Origin: JAVBMV01 sp031552145
Lineage (GTDB): Bacteria; Myxococcota; Myxococcia; Myxococcales; UBA5297
Direction of reading: 5' to 3'
Length of the DNA stretch: 64,000 bases
Assembly (NCBI GenBank): GCA_031552145.1
Contig: JAVBMV010000010.1
Span: 62,001 to 126,000 of the forward strand
The translations under genes were made by a program, and so were the position numbers. How positions within the stretch are numbered: position 1 is the first letter of the stretch; every line of letters begins with the position of its first letter. Positions 8,945 to 19,196 of this stretch are shown here, in pieces. The notes beneath the pieces are model-generated. The model was not told the origin of the DNA. It searched no databases and saw nothing but the letters and a program-made list of their open reading frames with translations.

Positions 8945-10495
8945 TCATCGCCGAGGACTCTCTTCGGGCGGCTCGGAGATCACGGTGCTCTTTCCCGCCT
9001 TGACGAGGACGCGCCTCTTGACGATTTCGCCGCCGGCGACCTGAAGATACAAGAGCCGCCGTCCCGCGGGGAGCGTGAGCGTTGCCTTCGGGCTCGCCTC
9101 GAATAGGGGTCCGACTCTGCCAGGGGCGACCTCGGCCCGGACGGTGCCCCACGGCCTGATCATCACGGTGAGCTGCCCCGTGGGCGCCTCTCTCGACTCG
9201 CCCCGCTCTTCGGAGAGCGCCTGCTCCGCGCGGAGCTCTTGATCGGGCTCTTGCGCGGGCACGACAGGCTCACCCTCATCAGCGCCTCGTTGCGGCACCT
9301 CGTCCATGACGACCGCCTCGGCAACCACGCCGAGGTCGGTGGCCGCGCTGGGCGTCGGCCTCTCCTGAGCGACTGGCGCGCGCAATTCCTCCGGCGTCTT
9401 GAAGAAGTTTTGGAGAAGCAGGGCGAGCGCGGCCAATGACAACAGCGCCGCGGCCAAGAGAAGCGGACGCCGCCACCGCGCCGGACGCGCATTCGGGCGA
9501 TGTTGGGCGGTCTCCAGGGAGGGCGCGAGGAGCGGGGCGGGGGGAGGCGTGCCTAGGATGCGTTTGAGGAAGGAGGCCACGTCACTGTCGGCGGGCCCCT
9601 TCGCGTCGCGGTGCAGCGCCTCCTCGAGCGCCTCGGCGAACGCCTCCGCCGATTGGTAGCGCGCATTTGGGTCGCGCTCGAGCGCGCGCATGAGCACCTC
9701 GGAGAGGCTGCGCGGGAAGGCGTCGTCCATGCGGTGCGGCGGCGGCAAATTTCGAGAGATGACCGCCTGCTGGATTGAACTCCTGTCGGCGGCGTCGAAG
9801 GCGGGGCGAGCCATCGTCCGAGCCGCCTCGTAGAGCGTGACGCCTAGCGAGAAGATGTCGCTCCTCGCGTCGAGCGGCGCGCCCGAGATCTGCTCGGGCG
9901 ACATATAATGCAGCTTCCCCTTCAGTACCCCCGCGTCGGTGTGGCGCTCCGCGGGGCGCGCGATGCCGAAATCGGTCAGCAAGACGCCGCCCGTATAGGA
10001 GAGCAGCACATTCTGGGGTGAAACGTCGCGGTGGATCAGGTGGAGCGGCGCCCCGCTGGGCCCTGGGACCTCCCACGCGTGGGCGAGCCCCCGCGCCACC
10101 TTGGCGCCGATCGAGGCGACGAGGAGCGGCGGCATCTGGAGCGGTTCTCCCTCGCCTCCCCTTCCCATCGCGCTCGCCTTGAGAATCAGCTCCCTCAGGT
10201 TGACGCCATGGACGAACTCCATCGCGAGATAGAGCTCCCCCTCCTCCTCCGCGAAGTCGAAGACGCGCACCAGGTTGGGGTGGTCGAGGTTGGCCGCAAG
10301 CGAGGCCTCTTGAACGAACATCTCCCTGAAGCCCGGCTCCAGCGCCAGCTCGGGCAGCATCCGCTTCAAGGCGACCAGTCTGCGAAAACCGTGGGTCCCG
10401 GTCGTATGCGCGGCGTAGACCTCCGCCATGCCGCCGGCAGAGAGGCGCCTGACGATCTCGTATCTCCCTAGCTTGGCTCCCGGGAACAGCTCCAA
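8945..10495 (-). CDS. Pkn-type serine/threonine protein kinase, membrane anchored
   Basis: 516 residues. The start is a TTG (10495) with GGGGAG seven bases upstream and the typical opening LGRYEIVRRLSAGGMAEVY. The kinase domain spans about residues 8-290: glycine loop GGMAEVY, ATP lysine in VALKRM, catalytic loop HRDVSPQN, DFGIA and MSPEQ are all intact, so it should be active. One transmembrane helix is near 350. A C-terminal extracytoplasmic part is Glu/Pro-rich and then has a PEGA-like beta segment (LTLPAGRRLLYLQVAGGEIV). It likely senses an envelope signal. The substrate is unknown. A PP2C phosphatase is encoded at 27367. Confidence 0.88.
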   Translation of the reverse strand: MELFPGAKLGRYEIVRRLSAGGMAEVYAAHTTGTHGFRRLVALKRMLPELALEPGFREMFVQEASLAANLDHPNLVRVFDFAEEEGELYLAMEFVHGVNLRELILKASAMGRGGEGEPLQMPPLLVASIGAKVARGLAHAWEVPGPSGAPLHLIHRDVSPQNVLLSYTGGVLLTDFGIARPAERHTDAGVLKGKLHYMSPEQISGAPLDARSDIFSLGVTLYEAARTMARPAFDAADRSSIQQAVISRNLPPPHRMDDAFPRSLSEVLMRALERDPNARYQSAEAFAEALEEALHRDAKGPADSDVASFLKRILGTPPPAPLLAPSLETAQHRPNARPARWRRPLLLAAALLSLAALALLLQNFFKTPEELRAPVAQERPTPSAATDLGVVAEAVVMDEVPQRGADEGEPVVPAQEPDQELRAEQALSEERGESREAPTGQLTVMIRPWGTVRAEVAPGRVGPLFEASPKATLTLPAGRRLLYLQVAGGEIVKRRVLVKAGKSTVISEPPEESPRR

Positions 10496-10595
10496 CGATA
10501 CTCCCCTGCGCTGGCGGCGTGAGCGGCCCGGCGACGCGCGCGGGCTGCGAGGCGCGATGATGCCCACGCCTTTCGTGGCAGCGCAAGGCCGGCCG

Positions 10596-11810
10596 TTACT
10601 CCAACAGTGCGGCATGGAGCGCGCGCATCGCGCCGGGGACCTCTTCCCTGCCGACGATGAGCGCGACGCTGAGCGGCGTCGTCGCCACGCCCTGCGCGCG
10701 CACCCCAGAGTCCTCCACCGCCGCAATCGCCGCGAGCGGCAGAGGCCGTCCGGCGCGATCGCGCGCACCCGACTCGATGGCGGACCCCACCACCGAGACC
10801 ATCCCCACATTCTCCGAGAGAGACCAGGCGGCGCCACCCTTGGCACGCCATCCGGCCAGCGCGGCGCGGAGGCTGTCGAGTTCGTACGCGTCCTCCAGAG
10901 GCAGCGCAACCGACGCGCGCCCCGACGCGCGCTCGAAGGAGAGATAACGCCCCTCCACGTCGTGTTCATCGAGGAGCTCATAGAGCGCGCGGAGCGACTC
11001 CACGGAGGCCCCTTCGAGCGTCAGGAGCGCCAGCTCCTCCATGCCCGCCACCGCGGCGACGCGGGGCGCCCGATCCTCCGCGTGGCCGGCGACGCGCGTG
11101 CCGCCGCGCGAGCCCACTGTGGCGATGGCGTCGATGGTGATCCCCGCGCGCCGCGCGAACTCGACGGCGTGCATGTTGAGCACCCTGGCGCCGCGCGCGG
11201 AGAGCTCCTGCATCTCCTCCCAGCTCACCTCGCGCAACACCTTGGCCTGCTCGACCACTCTGGGATCGCTGGTGAAGACGCCGTCGACGTCGGAGCAGAT
11301 CTCGCAGCACTCGGCCTCGAGCGCTGCGGCGAGCGCCACCGCCGTGGTGTCGGAGCCGCCGCGCCCCAACGTAGTGATCTCGCGCCCGCGCGACACCCCT
11401 TGGTAGCCCGCGACGATGACCACGCGGCCCCGCGCCAGCTCTTCTCGAATGCGCAGCGGCCGCACCTCGATGATGCGCGCGATCGAGTGGCTCTCGCTGG
11501 TGATGATCCCCGACTGGCTGCCGGTGAAGCTGATCGCCTCGACCCCCTCTTCGCAGAGCGCCATGGAGAGCAGCGCCATCGAGATGCGCTCTCCGGCGGT
11601 GAGGAGCATGTCCAGCTCTCTGCGCGGCGGCGCGTGCGCGATCTGCTTCGCCAGGGAGAGCAGATCGTCGGTCGTGTCCCCCATGGCGGAGACCACCACC
11701 ACCACGTCTGCCCCTGCTCTCTTGCGCGCCGCCACCCGCTTCGCCACTTCGCGGATCCGCTCCACGTTCGCGACCGACGACCCGCCATACTTCTGCACCA
11801 CGACCGCCAC
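10596..11810 (-). CDS. lysC: Aspartate kinase
   Basis: Phosphorylates L-aspartate, the first step to lysine, threonine and methionine. It has 404 residues. The N-terminal KYGGSSVA, the nucleotide-site motif TLGRGGSDTTAVALAA and SDVDGVFTSDPR are canonical for the amino-acid kinase domain (about 1-235). Two ACT-like units follow (about 270-404), including SENVGMVSVVG, so end-product feedback control is likely. The first ACT unit (EELALLTLEGAS) is unusually divergent. It is divergently transcribed from the ABC transporter operon, with 116 bp between the starts. Confidence 0.93.
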   Translation of the reverse strand: MAVVVQKYGGSSVANVERIREVAKRVAARKRAGADVVVVVSAMGDTTDDLLSLAKQIAHAPPRRELDMLLTAGERISMALLSMALCEEGVEAISFTGSQSGIITSESHSIARIIEVRPLRIREELARGRVVIVAGYQGVSRGREITTLGRGGSDTTAVALAAALEAECCEICSDVDGVFTSDPRVVEQAKVLREVSWEEMQELSARGARVLNMHAVEFARRAGITIDAIATVGSRGGTRVAGHAEDRAPRVAAVAGMEELALLTLEGASVESLRALYELLDEHDVEGRYLSFERASGRASVALPLEDAYELDSLRAALAGWRAKGGAAWSLSENVGMVSVVGSAIESGARDRAGRPLPLAAIAAVEDSGVRAQGVATTPLSVALIVGREEVPGAMRALHAALLE

Positions 11811-11856
11811 TGTCCGCTCCTCGCGCCTCTATCTCGCCGGGCGCCGCCCCTACTCC

Positions 11857-11883
11857 TTGACTAATCTGGATCGCACCGATAAT
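11857..11883 (+). promoter_or_regulatory. Candidate promoter of the ABC transporter operon
   Basis: A -35 TTGACT and a -10 GATAAT are separated by 15 bp, slightly short. They lie 44 bp before the transporter start, in the lysC divergent spacer. Confidence 0.4.
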
Positions 11884-11926
11884 GCCGCACCCCACTACTA
11901 CAGTCGGCTGCTCCTGGGAGCGAGCA

Positions 11927-12685
11927 ATGATCGAAGTGACCAGCCTGTGCAAGAACTACCGTGAGCGCGCCGCCCTCTCGAACCTGACCTTTCGGGTGGG
12001 CGAGGGCGAGGTCCTCGGCTTCCTTGGGCCCAACGGCGCCGGCAAGACCACGACCATGCGCATCCTGGCGGGCTTCATCCCAGCCACGTCGGGCAGCGCC
12101 AAGGTGGCGGGCTACGACATCTTCGAGGCGCCGCTCGAGGCAAAGCGGCGAATCGGCTACCTGCCGGAGCAGCCCCCTGTCCACAAGGAGATGACGGTCG
12201 CCGACTACCTCTGCTACTGCGCGCGCCTCAAGGGCCTCCCCGGCAAGCACATCCGCGCCGAGGCGGAGCAGGCCGCGGAGCGGACGCGCGTGAGCGACGT
12301 TTATAGGCGCGTCATCGGCACGCTCTCCAAGGGCTTCCGGCAGCGCGTGGGCCTTGCCCAGGCGCTCCTCGGCGCTCCTCCGGTCCTCATCCTCGACGAG
12401 CCGACGGTAGGGCTCGATCCATTCCAGATCCTGGAGGTACGCAACCTCATCACCGATCTGGCCAAGACAGGAAAGCACACCATCGTGCTCTCGACACACA
12501 TCCTCACGGAGGTCGCCGAGCTCTGCGGAAAGGTGCTGATCATCAACGGCGGCGCACGGGTCGCCTTCGACACCTTGGCGGCGCTGCGCGCCCACCACGT
12601 CGATGGACGCGAGGCGAGCCTCGAGGAGATCTACCTGAAGCTGATCGATCCGACCGCCACCGCGCACGGCGAGGAGAGCCTCTGA
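11927..12685 (+). CDS. ABC transporter ATP-binding protein (GldA-like)
   Basis: 252 residues from ATG 11927, with GGGAG upstream. An earlier in-frame ATG 15 codons upstream lacks support. Walker A GPNGAGKTTT is at about 38, the signature LSKGFRQRVGLAQAL near 135, and Walker B VLILDEPTVGLDP near 155. LSTHILTEVAELC is typical of ABC-2/Gld ATPases. It energises the permease encoded next, with which it overlaps by one base (TGATG). The four-gene set matches the Gld-like exporter module with auxiliary PF09822 and DUF4340 proteins. The substrate is unknown; a link to gliding motility is only by homology. Confidence 0.85.
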   Translation: MIEVTSLCKNYRERAALSNLTFRVGEGEVLGFLGPNGAGKTTTMRILAGFIPATSGSAKVAGYDIFEAPLEAKRRIGYLPEQPPVHKEMTVADYLCYCARLKGLPGKHIRAEAEQAAERTRVSDVYRRVIGTLSKGFRQRVGLAQALLGAPPVLILDEPTVGLDPFQILEVRNLITDLAKTGKHTIVLSTHILTEVAELCGKVLIINGGARVAFDTLAALRAHHVDGREASLEEIYLKLIDPTATAHGEESL

Positions 12686-13482
12686 TGCGCACCATGCTGG
12701 CCATCGCCCGCAAAGAGCTGAACATCTATCTCACCACGCCGCTCGCCTACATCGTGCTCTCCGCCACGGCCTTCGTCTCGGCCTTCTTCTTTGTGGGGCA
12801 CGTGCGGCGCTTTCTCGAATACACCTCGGTCTCGGCGCAGCCGCAGTGGGCCGACTACGCCGCCCGGCTCAACCTCACCGACGGCGTAGTGCTTCCGCTC
12901 ATCTTCAGCAGCGCGCTGGTCACCATCCTGGTGGCGCCGCTGCTCACCATGCGCCTCATCGCGGAGGAGCGGCGCGAAGGGACCTTTGAGCTCTTGATGA
13001 CCTACCCGGTGCGCACCGTGGAGATCGTGCTGGGCAAATACCTGGGCGGCCTCGCGATCCTGGCGCTCTGCATCGCGCTCACCCTCCTCTTTCCCGCGGC
13101 GCTCGAGCTCTTCGCGGGGAGCACCTCCGCGAGCGGCCTCGGTCTCGAGTGGCGGACCGTCCTCTTGGGCTACGCGGGCTTCTTCCTCTTGGGCGCCGCC
13201 TTCATGGCGATCGGGCTCTGCATCAGCTCCTTCACCGACAGCCAACTCGTCGCCGCCATCATCACCCTCTTCGCGCTGCTCCTGCTCTGGATGCTGCAGA
13301 GCGTCTCGATGGGCACCGAGGGGCTGATAAGGGCCGCGCTCATCGGCTTCTCGGCCCCACATCACCTGATGGGCTTCCTGCGCGGCGCCCTCGAGCTCAA
13401 GGATCTCCTCTACTTCCTCTCCTGGATCGCCTTGGGGCTCTACATCACCTGCAGGTCGGTCGAGGCCAAGCGCTGGGCGTGA
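12685..13482 (+). CDS. ABC-2 type permease (GldF-like)
   Basis: 265 residues with about six transmembrane helices: a first one after the amphipathic start MRTMLAIARKELNIYLTTP, then groups near 70-95, 110-140, 155-185, 190-215 and 245. The cytoplasmic loop ERREGTFELLMTYPVRTVEIVLGKYLGG is the hallmark of GldF/NosY-type ABC-2 permeases. It forms the membrane channel with the preceding ATPase. Confidence 0.82.
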   Translation: MRTMLAIARKELNIYLTTPLAYIVLSATAFVSAFFFVGHVRRFLEYTSVSAQPQWADYAARLNLTDGVVLPLIFSSALVTILVAPLLTMRLIAEERREGTFELLMTYPVRTVEIVLGKYLGGLAILALCIALTLLFPAALELFAGSTSASGLGLEWRTVLLGYAGFFLLGAAFMAIGLCISSFTDSQLVAAIITLFALLLLWMLQSVSMGTEGLIRAALIGFSAPHHLMGFLRGALELKDLLYFLSWIALGLYITCRSVEAKRWA

Positions 13483-13529
13483 GGCCGCGAGGCCATCACG
13501 TAGGCGACACCCACATCGGAGTGACACAG

Positions 13530-15080
13530 ATGCGCGGCAGACTAATCGGGCGAATCCTGGCGCTGTTGGGGCTGGTGCTCCTGGTGAGCTCCGCCTTCAC
13601 CTGGCTCATCGGCTCGCCTGCGATGGCCCTGGGCAAAGTGGTGCTGGCGCTCCTCTTCTTTGCTCTCTATTTCGCGACCAACTTCGGCGAGCTCGGCAAG
13701 GCCTTCTCCTCGAAGGGCACCCTCTACGCGGGCGTCACTGGCGCCTCGGCGTTCCTGCTCGCCCTCATTCTCTTGGTGCTCAACGTATTGGCGGCGCGCA
13801 GCGAGCTCTCCTGGGACCTGACGAAGGACCGGCTCAATACGCTCTCGGAGGAGAGCGTCCGGGCGCTCGCGGCGCTCGACCGCGACGTCTCGCTGCTCGC
13901 CTTTTACCGCGCGGGCGAGCCGGCCCAGGAGCAGTTCGAGCTGCTCTTTCGGCGCTATGGAGCGCTCTCGCCGCGCTTCAGCTATCGCTTCATCGATCCC
14001 GAGGCCTCGCCAGCGCTGGCCAAGGAGTATGGGATCACCGGGGAGAAGGAGCGCGTCCTGCTTCTCGCCGACAGCGGAAAGCTCCAGGTTCGGATCAAGG
14101 ATGCATCCGAGGAGTCGCTGACCAATGCGCTGGTGCGGGCGACGCACCAGGTGGTGCGCACCCTCTATTTTATCAATGGCCACGGCGAGTCCACCGTGGA
14201 GGATGAGGGGCCCTCGGGCCTCTCGGCCATGGCGAAGCGCATGGAGAGCGAAGGGCTGAAGGCCGAATCGCTAACGCTGGGCATGCAGGAGGAGATCCCG
14301 GAGAACGCGGCGGCGCTGGTGCTCGCCGGCCCCTCCGAGGAACTTCAGCCGGGGGAGGTCGAGATGGTTCGCCGCTACCTCGAGCGAGGCGGGCGCGTCC
14401 TCTTCATGCTCGAGCCGATGGCGGACGCCGGCTTCGACGATGTGCTGGCGCTCTACAACCTGGAAGTTGGGGATGATCTCGTTGTCGATCCGGCCAGCCG
14501 GATCGTGGGCTCCAACGAGTTCGCCCCCGTCTCGCTCTCCTACAACGAGCAGACCGAGATCGGGCGCGGCTTCAATCTGCAGACGGTCTTCCCCACCGCG
14601 CGCTCGGTGGTGCCCCTCTACCTGGCCGAGTCTGGCGCGACGGCCCGCCCCCTGGTGCTCACCATGCAGAGCGCCTGGGCCGAGACCGATCTCGATGGGC
14701 TCAAGAAGGGAGAGGAGGCGAAGCGCAGCAACGCCGAGAAGGGCGGCCCCTTCGCCCTCGCGGCCACCTCTACCAAACCGCTGCCGAAGCGGGAGGATGG
14801 ACCGAGCGGTGAGACGCGCATCGTGCTCTTCGGCGACCGGGACTTCGCCACCAACAAGTTCAGCGCGATCCAAGGGAATGGCGACCTCTTCCTCAACTCG
14901 CTCAACTGGCTCTGTGAGCAGAGCGACCGCATCACCATCAGGCCGCGCCTGCGCGAGGCCTCGCGCCTCTTTCTCGACGCCGGAAAGCAGTCGCTCCTCT
15001 TCTTCATCGCGCTCGATCTCTTACCCATCTCCCTGCTCGCGCTGGGGCTCACCATCTGGATGGTCCGACGCAGCAGATAG
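13530..15080 (+). CDS. Gld-type ABC transporter auxiliary protein (GldG-like)
   Basis: 516 residues from ATG 13530, with GGAG eight bases upstream. Two or three N-terminal transmembrane helices (about 10-110) precede a large extracytoplasmic domain of the PF09822 type: LNTLSEESVRALAALDRDVSLLAFYR, later YFINGHGESTVEDE and GGRVLFMLEPM. A final helix (about 485-512) has a short basic tail. In other Gld/ABC clusters this protein joins the ATPase and permease. A short charged insertion (KKGEEAKRSNAEKGG, near 395) interrupts the domain. The exact role is unknown. Confidence 0.78.
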   Translation: MRGRLIGRILALLGLVLLVSSAFTWLIGSPAMALGKVVLALLFFALYFATNFGELGKAFSSKGTLYAGVTGASAFLLALILLVLNVLAARSELSWDLTKDRLNTLSEESVRALAALDRDVSLLAFYRAGEPAQEQFELLFRRYGALSPRFSYRFIDPEASPALAKEYGITGEKERVLLLADSGKLQVRIKDASEESLTNALVRATHQVVRTLYFINGHGESTVEDEGPSGLSAMAKRMESEGLKAESLTLGMQEEIPENAAALVLAGPSEELQPGEVEMVRRYLERGGRVLFMLEPMADAGFDDVLALYNLEVGDDLVVDPASRIVGSNEFAPVSLSYNEQTEIGRGFNLQTVFPTARSVVPLYLAESGATARPLVLTMQSAWAETDLDGLKKGEEAKRSNAEKGGPFALAATSTKPLPKREDGPSGETRIVLFGDRDFATNKFSAIQGNGDLFLNSLNWLCEQSDRITIRPRLREASRLFLDAGKQSLLFFIALDLLPISLLALGLTIWMVRRSR

Positions 15081-15089
15081 GAGAGATCC

Positions 15090-15698
15090 ATGGCCCTGAC
15101 CAAGCGAACCAAGGCCCTCCTGGGACTGGCGGCGGTTGCCGTCGCGGCCGGCGCGCTCCTCGCCCTTCTCCAGGCGATGCGGCAGGCCGAGGAGGGGCGT
15201 TTGCTCGCCGCGGGGCAGGAGGAGCGACTCTTCCCAACCGAGGCGCGCGATGTAGAGCGCGTCGAGTTCGAGTTCCGCAGGCAGCCGATCCTCGCGCTCA
15301 TCAAGAGCAGCGACGGCGACACCTTCGATATGGTGACGCCGCTGGGGGAGCGCCGCGCCGCGGAGCCCGCGGCGGCCAACCGGCTCCTCTCCCAGGTGCT
15401 CTCTCTGAGGCGAGAGCGGCTCATCGAGCCCACCTCCGAGGATTTGGCTCAGTACGGACTCGCGGCGCCAGAGCTCTCCCTGCGCGTCGCCTATTCCGGG
15501 AGCGAACGGCGCCTGCTCATCGGCGACGAGAGCAGCTTCGACGCCCACACCTATGTCGTCGTCGAGGGGAGCCGCGGCGTGCTCCTGGTGCGCGGCGCCC
15601 TGCGCCAACTCTTCGCCCAATTGGCAAAGCTGGGCGGACCAACGTCCGAGCCCAGCGAGCAGGGAGGCGGCACAGGGGATGACGCTGGCGCGCGCTGA
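15090..15698 (+). CDS. DUF4340 domain protein
   Basis: 202 residues. An N-terminal membrane anchor (about 8-28) is followed by a DUF4340-type domain (FPTEARDVERVEFEF, TPLGERRAAEPAAANRLLSQVLSLR, QYGLAAPELSLRVAY, DAHTYVVVEG), which is repeated beta strands. The C-terminus is low-complexity Gly/Ser. DUF4340 proteins are encoded directly after GldG-like genes in many bacteria, so this is likely part of the same envelope transporter. At 202 residues it appears to carry one repeat rather than two. Confidence 0.72.
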   Translation: MALTKRTKALLGLAAVAVAAGALLALLQAMRQAEEGRLLAAGQEERLFPTEARDVERVEFEFRRQPILALIKSSDGDTFDMVTPLGERRAAEPAAANRLLSQVLSLRRERLIEPTSEDLAQYGLAAPELSLRVAYSGSERRLLIGDESSFDAHTYVVVEGSRGVLLVRGALRQLFAQLAKLGGPTSEPSEQGGGTGDDAGAR

Positions 15699-15715
15699 GC
15701 CAAGACAATCGGCGC

Positions 15716-15744
15716 TTGCGCCCGGCCCCTGGTGGGGCTAGATT
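15716..15744 (+). promoter_or_regulatory. Candidate rpoZ promoter
   Basis: TTGCGC, a 17-bp spacer, then TAGATT, about 40 bp before the rpoZ ATG. The same -10 hexamer precedes rnpB, which supports it as a housekeeping promoter. Confidence 0.55.
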
Positions 15745-15783
15745 GGCTGGTCCTTATTTCTATTTCGTACCGGAGATCGCTCG

Positions 15784-16089
15784 ATGGCTCGCGTCACAGT
15801 TGAAGACTGCCTCCCCTTGGTGGACAACCGCTTCGCGCTGGTCCTGCTCGCGACCAAGCGCACCCGCCAGATCTCCGCTGGGGCCCGCTCGGTGGTCGAG
15901 AAGACGCGCAACAAGCCACCGGTGCTGGCGCTCCGCGAAATCGCGACGGGTAAGGTGCGTTTCGACCGCAGCGTGCGCGACGCGCTCATGGGGCGCTACG
16001 ACAAGCCGGTCGAGAAGAGCATGACGCTGCGCCCCATCGTCAACACGGGGCCTACCGCCGCCCAGCGCAACGTCCTCACCAGCCCCTGA
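15784..16089 (+). CDS. rpoZ: DNA-directed RNA polymerase omega subunit
   Basis: 101 residues. Omega helps assemble and stabilise RNA polymerase by binding the beta-prime subunit. The conserved core is present: NRFALVLLATKRTRQISAG, then NKPPVLALREIATGKV (the usual ALREIA motif). The C-terminal third is variable and basic. The gene stands alone rather than with gmk and spoT. GGAG lies upstream of the ATG. Confidence 0.9.
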   Translation: MARVTVEDCLPLVDNRFALVLLATKRTRQISAGARSVVEKTRNKPPVLALREIATGKVRFDRSVRDALMGRYDKPVEKSMTLRPIVNTGPTAAQRNVLTSP

Positions 16090-16131
16090 GAAACGCGGAA
16101 CTCCCAGCCGATGTGCTGGCTGGCCTTATTT

Positions 16132-16166
16132 CGAGACCCGGCGCCCTCCGTGGGCACCGGGTCTCG
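16132..16166. terminator. Bidirectional hairpin terminator
   Basis: Perfect arms CGAGACCCGG / CCGGGTCTCG with an inner GCCC/GGGC pair. It lies between convergent rpoZ and the gene at 16191. There is no long T tract. Confidence 0.7.
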
Positions 16167-16190
16167 CCGTTTCGAGCTCCGGGGACGCCC

Positions 16191-16805
16191 TCACTGGATG
16201 GCCTTCGGCTGCTCGAAGGTAGGGAGCACCCCGCGCTCCGCCAGGAGGCGCGCCATGCGGCGTGAGCCGGTGCAAAGCCACCGCTCGTAAAGGCGCACGA
16301 GACCGCGGTTGTTCGAGAGCGAGACGCGCTCGCTCACCTCGGCGAGGAGGTCGGCGATGGCCAGGAACTTCTCGCAGAGCTCGCCGAAGGGCCCCGCCAT
16401 CTGGCGGCGCCGCTCCAATTCGGCGAGCACCCCATAGGCGCCACCTCCCATCGCCGCGTAGTAGTCGACCCCGACGGCGCGCCGCGCGAAGGAGTCGGCG
16501 AAGAAGCCCGCCACGAAGAGCGCGCTGTCGCCCAGCCAGCGCAGCGAGGCCACCCGTTCCGCTGGGCCCCGCTCCAGCGCCCGCAGCAAGATCGGCGCCA
16601 GCGGCTCGTCGAACTGGGCCCGCGCGTCGCCCTCCCCTCCTTGCATGGAGAGGCTCTCGGCGCGGATGAAGCGCGCCAGTAGATCGACGAGGTAGAGCTC
16701 GGTCGCGGGGGCGATGGGCAACTGCTGATTCTCGATCGCCCCCGCCAGCAGCGTCCCGAAGAGTCTCCTGGGATTCTCGTCCGTTACGATCCTGTGTTCG
16801 CTCAT
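16191..16805 (-). CDS. Conserved hypothetical helical protein
   Basis: 204 residues from the Met of MSEHRIVTDENPRRLFG (16805). A frame extends 53 codons further but has no ribosome-binding site and low-complexity content. The sequence is mostly alpha-helical with no signal peptide or membrane segment. Distinctive parts are LYLVDLLARFIRAE, WLGDSALFVAGFFADSF, GVDYYAAMGGGAYGVL and the C-terminal LYERWLCTGSRRMARLL. I recognise similar proteins only as uncharacterised deltaproteobacterial genes and assign no function. Confidence 0.6.
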   Translation of the reverse strand: MSEHRIVTDENPRRLFGTLLAGAIENQQLPIAPATELYLVDLLARFIRAESLSMQGGEGDARAQFDEPLAPILLRALERGPAERVASLRWLGDSALFVAGFFADSFARRAVGVDYYAAMGGGAYGVLAELERRRQMAGPFGELCEKFLAIADLLAEVSERVSLSNNRGLVRLYERWLCTGSRRMARLLAERGVLPTFEQPKAIQ

Positions 16806-17135
16806 GTCGGCCCCCGCCCTCCCCTCTGGGAGTCCGTAGCCACCCGGAAAGCTATGGAGCGGCCGAGCGACTGAGCAATGGCGGGGCACCAAATGGGGTG
16901 CAGGTACCCACGCGACGGCGCGTCCAACGGCTCCGACATCGCGCGCAATGCCCTGAAAAAACAAGCGATCTCGGCGGTTTACGCAGCACGAGCCCCTTCA
17001 TTGCCAACGTTGCTTGACGGGTCGGATCCCGTGCTTAGACTACGCGCGCTCTGGCCCCCACCCTGGGGAGCCAATCAGAGGCCCGCCTCGCCGGGCTGCC
17101 TTACCTAGACCCCAAAGATACAAGGAGCAGTAACT
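16806..17135. other. Intergenic region upstream of groES
   Basis: This 330-bp spacer divides divergent genes. It holds the groES promoter (17014-17041) and a leader of about 90 nt ending in an AAGGAG ribosome-binding site. I found no CIRCE (HrcA) inverted repeat and no other gene. Confidence 0.6.
17014..17041 (+). promoter_or_regulatory. Candidate groES-groEL promoter
   Basis: TTGACG, a 16-bp spacer, then TAGACT, about 95 bp before the groES ATG. The hexamers look sigma-70-like. A heat-shock sigma-32 promoter (CTTGAA / CCCCAT-T) is not evident. Confidence 0.5.
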
Positions 17136-17426
17136 ATGAAGATTCGCCCCTTGCAGGACCGCATCATCGTCAAGCGCGTTCAGGAAGAGGAGAAGACCAA
17201 GGGTGGCATCATTATCCCCGACTCCGCCAAGGAGAAGCCACTCGAGGGCATGGTCATCGCCGTCGGCAACGGCAAGGTGCTCGAGGATGGCAAGGTCCGC
17301 CCGCTCGACATCAAGGCCAACGACCGGGTCCTCTTCACCAAGTACGCCGGCACCGAGGTGAAGATCGACGGCGAGGAGCACCTGATCCTGCGCGAGGACG
17401 ACATCCTCGGCGTCATCGAGAAGTAA
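17136..17426 (+). CDS. groES: Co-chaperonin GroES
   Basis: 96 residues. It forms the heptameric lid of the GroEL chamber. The N-terminus MKIRPLQDRIIVKRVQEEEKT and the mobile loop TKGGIIIPDSAKEKP are canonical, as is the C-terminus EDDILGVIEK. It lies 47 bp before groEL in the standard bicistronic operon. Confidence 0.97.
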   Translation: MKIRPLQDRIIVKRVQEEEKTKGGIIIPDSAKEKPLEGMVIAVGNGKVLEDGKVRPLDIKANDRVLFTKYAGTEVKIDGEEHLILREDDILGVIEK

Positions 17427-17473
17427 GCACCCCTCACCCCACGTTAGCTCTCTAACTTCGAGGAGAAAGATAA

Positions 17474-19108
<1,635 letters not shown>

Positions 19109-19140
19109 TCCCGTCCGCTCCCGATCCCGGGAACGACATC

Positions 19141-19175
19141 AGGCCCCGCTCTCCTCACGGAGGGCGGGGCCTTTT
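19141..19175 (+). terminator. groEL intrinsic terminator
   Basis: A 9-bp stem AGGCCCCGC / GCGGGGCCT runs into TTTT, with an inner CCT/AGG pair. Its 3' arm and T tract form the left copy of a 25-bp direct repeat. Confidence 0.85.
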
Positions 19176-19184
19176 GCTTGCACC
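19160..19184. repeat. 25-bp direct repeat, left copy
   Basis: Perfectly identical to 20905-20929. It contains the 3' arm of the groEL terminator, the T run and GCTTGCACC. The two copies bracket the HipA/HipB-like pair, and their starts are 1745 bp apart. Confidence 0.9.
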
Positions 19185-19196
19185 TCGCAGCGCCCT

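Noticed and set aside
16806..17135. CIRCE element upstream of groES
   Set aside because: No TTAGCACTC-N9-GAGTGCTAA-like inverted repeat is present.
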